From assembly GCA_937868205.1 (NCBI GenBank), contig CALMMC010000069.1, forward strand, positions 1-6,096: 6,096 nt of DNA, read 5' to 3'. This document shows, in pieces, positions 5,155-6,096 of this stretch. This DNA is from JAAZPG01 sp012797375 (GTDB lineage Bacteria; Acidobacteriota; Aminicenantia; Aminicenantales; UBA4085). Numbering within the stretch: the first letter of the stretch is position 1; each line of letters starts with the position of its first letter. The notes under the pieces were generated by a model that made no database searches, had not been told where the DNA came from, and worked only from the letters and a program-made list of their open reading frames with translations. The position numbers were made by a program, and so were the translations under genes.

Positions 5155-6096
5155 CTATTCGCGCCGGTAGTTGGGCGCTTCCTTGGTGATCATGACGTCG
5201 TGGACGTGGCTTTCCTTGAGGCCGGCGGATGAAATCCGGATGAAGCGGCCGCGCTCCTGGAGCTCGCGGATCGTCCGGCAGCCGGCGTAGCCCATCCCGG
5301 ATTTGAGGCCCCCGACGAGCATCTGGATGATCGAGGCGACCGCGCCCTTATAGGGGACCATGCCCTCGATGCCTTCCGGGACGAGCTTCGCCTCGGGGAC
5401 GGCGGCGTCCTGGAAATAGCGGTCGCGGCTCCGGCCTTCGCGCATGACCTCGAGCGATCCCATGCCCCGGTAAATCTTGTAGGAGCGCCCCTGATAGAGA
5501 ACGACCTCTCCGGGAGCCTCGTCCGTTCCGGCGAGCATGTTTCCCAGCATGACCGTGCTGGCTCCGGCCGTGACCGCCTTGGTGATGTCCCCGGAGAATT
5601 TCACCCCGCCGTCGGCGATGACGGGGATATCCTTGGGCCGGGCGATGCGGACGACGTCGGCGATGGCCGTGATCTGGGGGATGCCGCAGCCGCTGACCAT
5701 CCGGGTCGTGCAGATCGAACCCGGCCCGACCCCGACCTTGACGGCGTCGACCCCGAGGTCGATCAGCTCCCGGGCGGCCTCGGCCGTTCCGATATTTCCG
5801 GCGACCAGCTCCTGATCGGGGAATTCCCGGCGGATCAGCTTGACCATGTCCAGCACCCGGCGGCTGTGGCCGTGGGCCGTGTCCACGACGAGAACGTCGG
5901 CCTTGGCCGCGCTCAGGGCTTGAACCCGGCCGATCGCCTCGTCGCCGACGCCGACGGCCGCCCCGACCCGGCGGCGGCCCAGGGCGTCCTTGGCCGCGTT
6001 CGGATACTGGATCCGCTTGAGGATGTCCTTGTAGGTGATCATCCCCCTGAGATGGTAGGACTCGTCGACGATCAGGATCTTCTCGATCTTGTGCTG
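5155..6096 (-). CDS. guaB: IMP dehydrogenase, C-terminal 313 residues (5' end beyond right edge)
   Basis: Oxidises IMP to XMP with NAD+, the rate-limiting step of GMP synthesis; cytosolic tetramer. The frame is open to the window edge. The 18 codons before the first internal ATG (6042) read as the end of the second CBS domain (HKIEKILIVDESYHLRGM), so that Met is not the start and roughly 170 residues are missing. Counting from that Met, the catalytic barrel shows DTAHGHS (54-60, NAD site), GVGPGSICTTR (104-114) with catalytic Cys C111, and ADGGVKFSGD (phosphate site). GNMLAGTDEAPGE, YRGMGSLEVM, the flap around RDRYFQD and EGIEGMVPYKG follow, then the SGMGYAGCRTIRELQ end segment. All residues expected for activity are present. 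It lies convergent to panD with 9 bp between stops. A GMP reductase is excluded by the CBS remnant and the IMPDH-type flap. Confidence 0.96.
   Translation of the reverse strand, partial: QHKIEKILIVDESYHLRGMITYKDILKRIQYPNAAKDALGRRRVGAAVGVGDEAIGRVQALSAAKADVLVVDTAHGHSRRVLDMVKLIRREFPDQELVAGNIGTAEAARELIDLGVDAVKVGVGPGSICTTRMVSGCGIPQITAIADVVRIARPKDIPVIADGGVKFSGDITKAVTAGASTVMLGNMLAGTDEAPGEVVLYQGRSYKIYRGMGSLEVMREGRSRDRYFQDAAVPEAKLVPEGIEGMVPYKGAVASIIQMLVGGLKSGMGYAGCRTIRELQERGRFIRISSAGLKESHVHDVMITKEAPNYRRE
5161..5184 (+). terminator. Weak terminator-like hairpin at the panD/guaB convergence
   Basis: GCGCC (5161-5165) and GGCGC (5174-5178) form a 5-bp stem with an 8-nt loop, followed by TTCCTT. It begins 15 nt after the panD stop and lies inside the last codons of guaB. 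It is the only candidate I see for ending the pan operon transcript. The stem is short and the T-tract is interrupted, so factor-dependent termination or overlapping convergent transcripts remain equally likely. Confidence 0.25.

Overview
The window is a GC-rich bacterial chromosomal segment of ordinary housekeeping and transport genes, dense in CCGG-type words, with short intergenic gaps and clear Shine-Dalgarno sites. An aldehyde ferredoxin oxidoreductase-like N-terminus and a KimA-type potassium transporter flank a pantothenate operon that begins with a deoxynucleoside-kinase-like gene. This set is compatible with an anaerobic bacterium, for example of the Acidobacteriota/Aminicenantes kind or a deltaproteobacterial-type lineage. 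That placement is inference only, because no rRNA or other phylogenetic marker is present. I see no mobile element, CRISPR array, tRNA or rRNA.

Layout. Positions 1-35 (minus strand) hold the first 11 codons plus two bases of a gene running off the left edge. Its N-terminus reads like the aldehyde:ferredoxin oxidoreductase family. It is divergent from kimA (298-2262, plus), an APC-superfamily K+ transporter whose K+-site residues are conserved by spacing. Between the two starts lie back-to-back sigma70-like promoters, both with 17-bp spacers, and an 8-bp GC inverted repeat sits exactly between the two -35 boxes. The kimA leader is about 120 nt and can fold, but does not look like a c-di-AMP riboswitch.

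Positions 2274-5145 (plus) form a likely operon: a strong promoter (TTGACT-17-TATAAA), then a divergent deoxynucleoside-kinase-like gene, panB, panC and panD. PanB makes ketopantoate from alpha-ketoisovalerate, PanD makes beta-alanine from aspartate, and PanC joins pantoate to beta-alanine, so three of the four committed steps to pantothenate are here. Ketopantoate reductase (panE or an ilvC substitute) must be elsewhere. The kinase at the head of the operon has several substitutions at positions usually conserved in its family, which leaves its substrate open.

Positions 5155-6096 (minus) hold the C-terminal two thirds of guaB (IMP dehydrogenase). It converges on panD with only 9 bp between the stop codons, and its reading frame stays open through the right edge of the window.

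No wholly new system is evident. The points most worth a second look are the divergent kinase in the pan operon, the symmetric divergent promoter region, and a Tyr at the usual Asn72 position of PanD.
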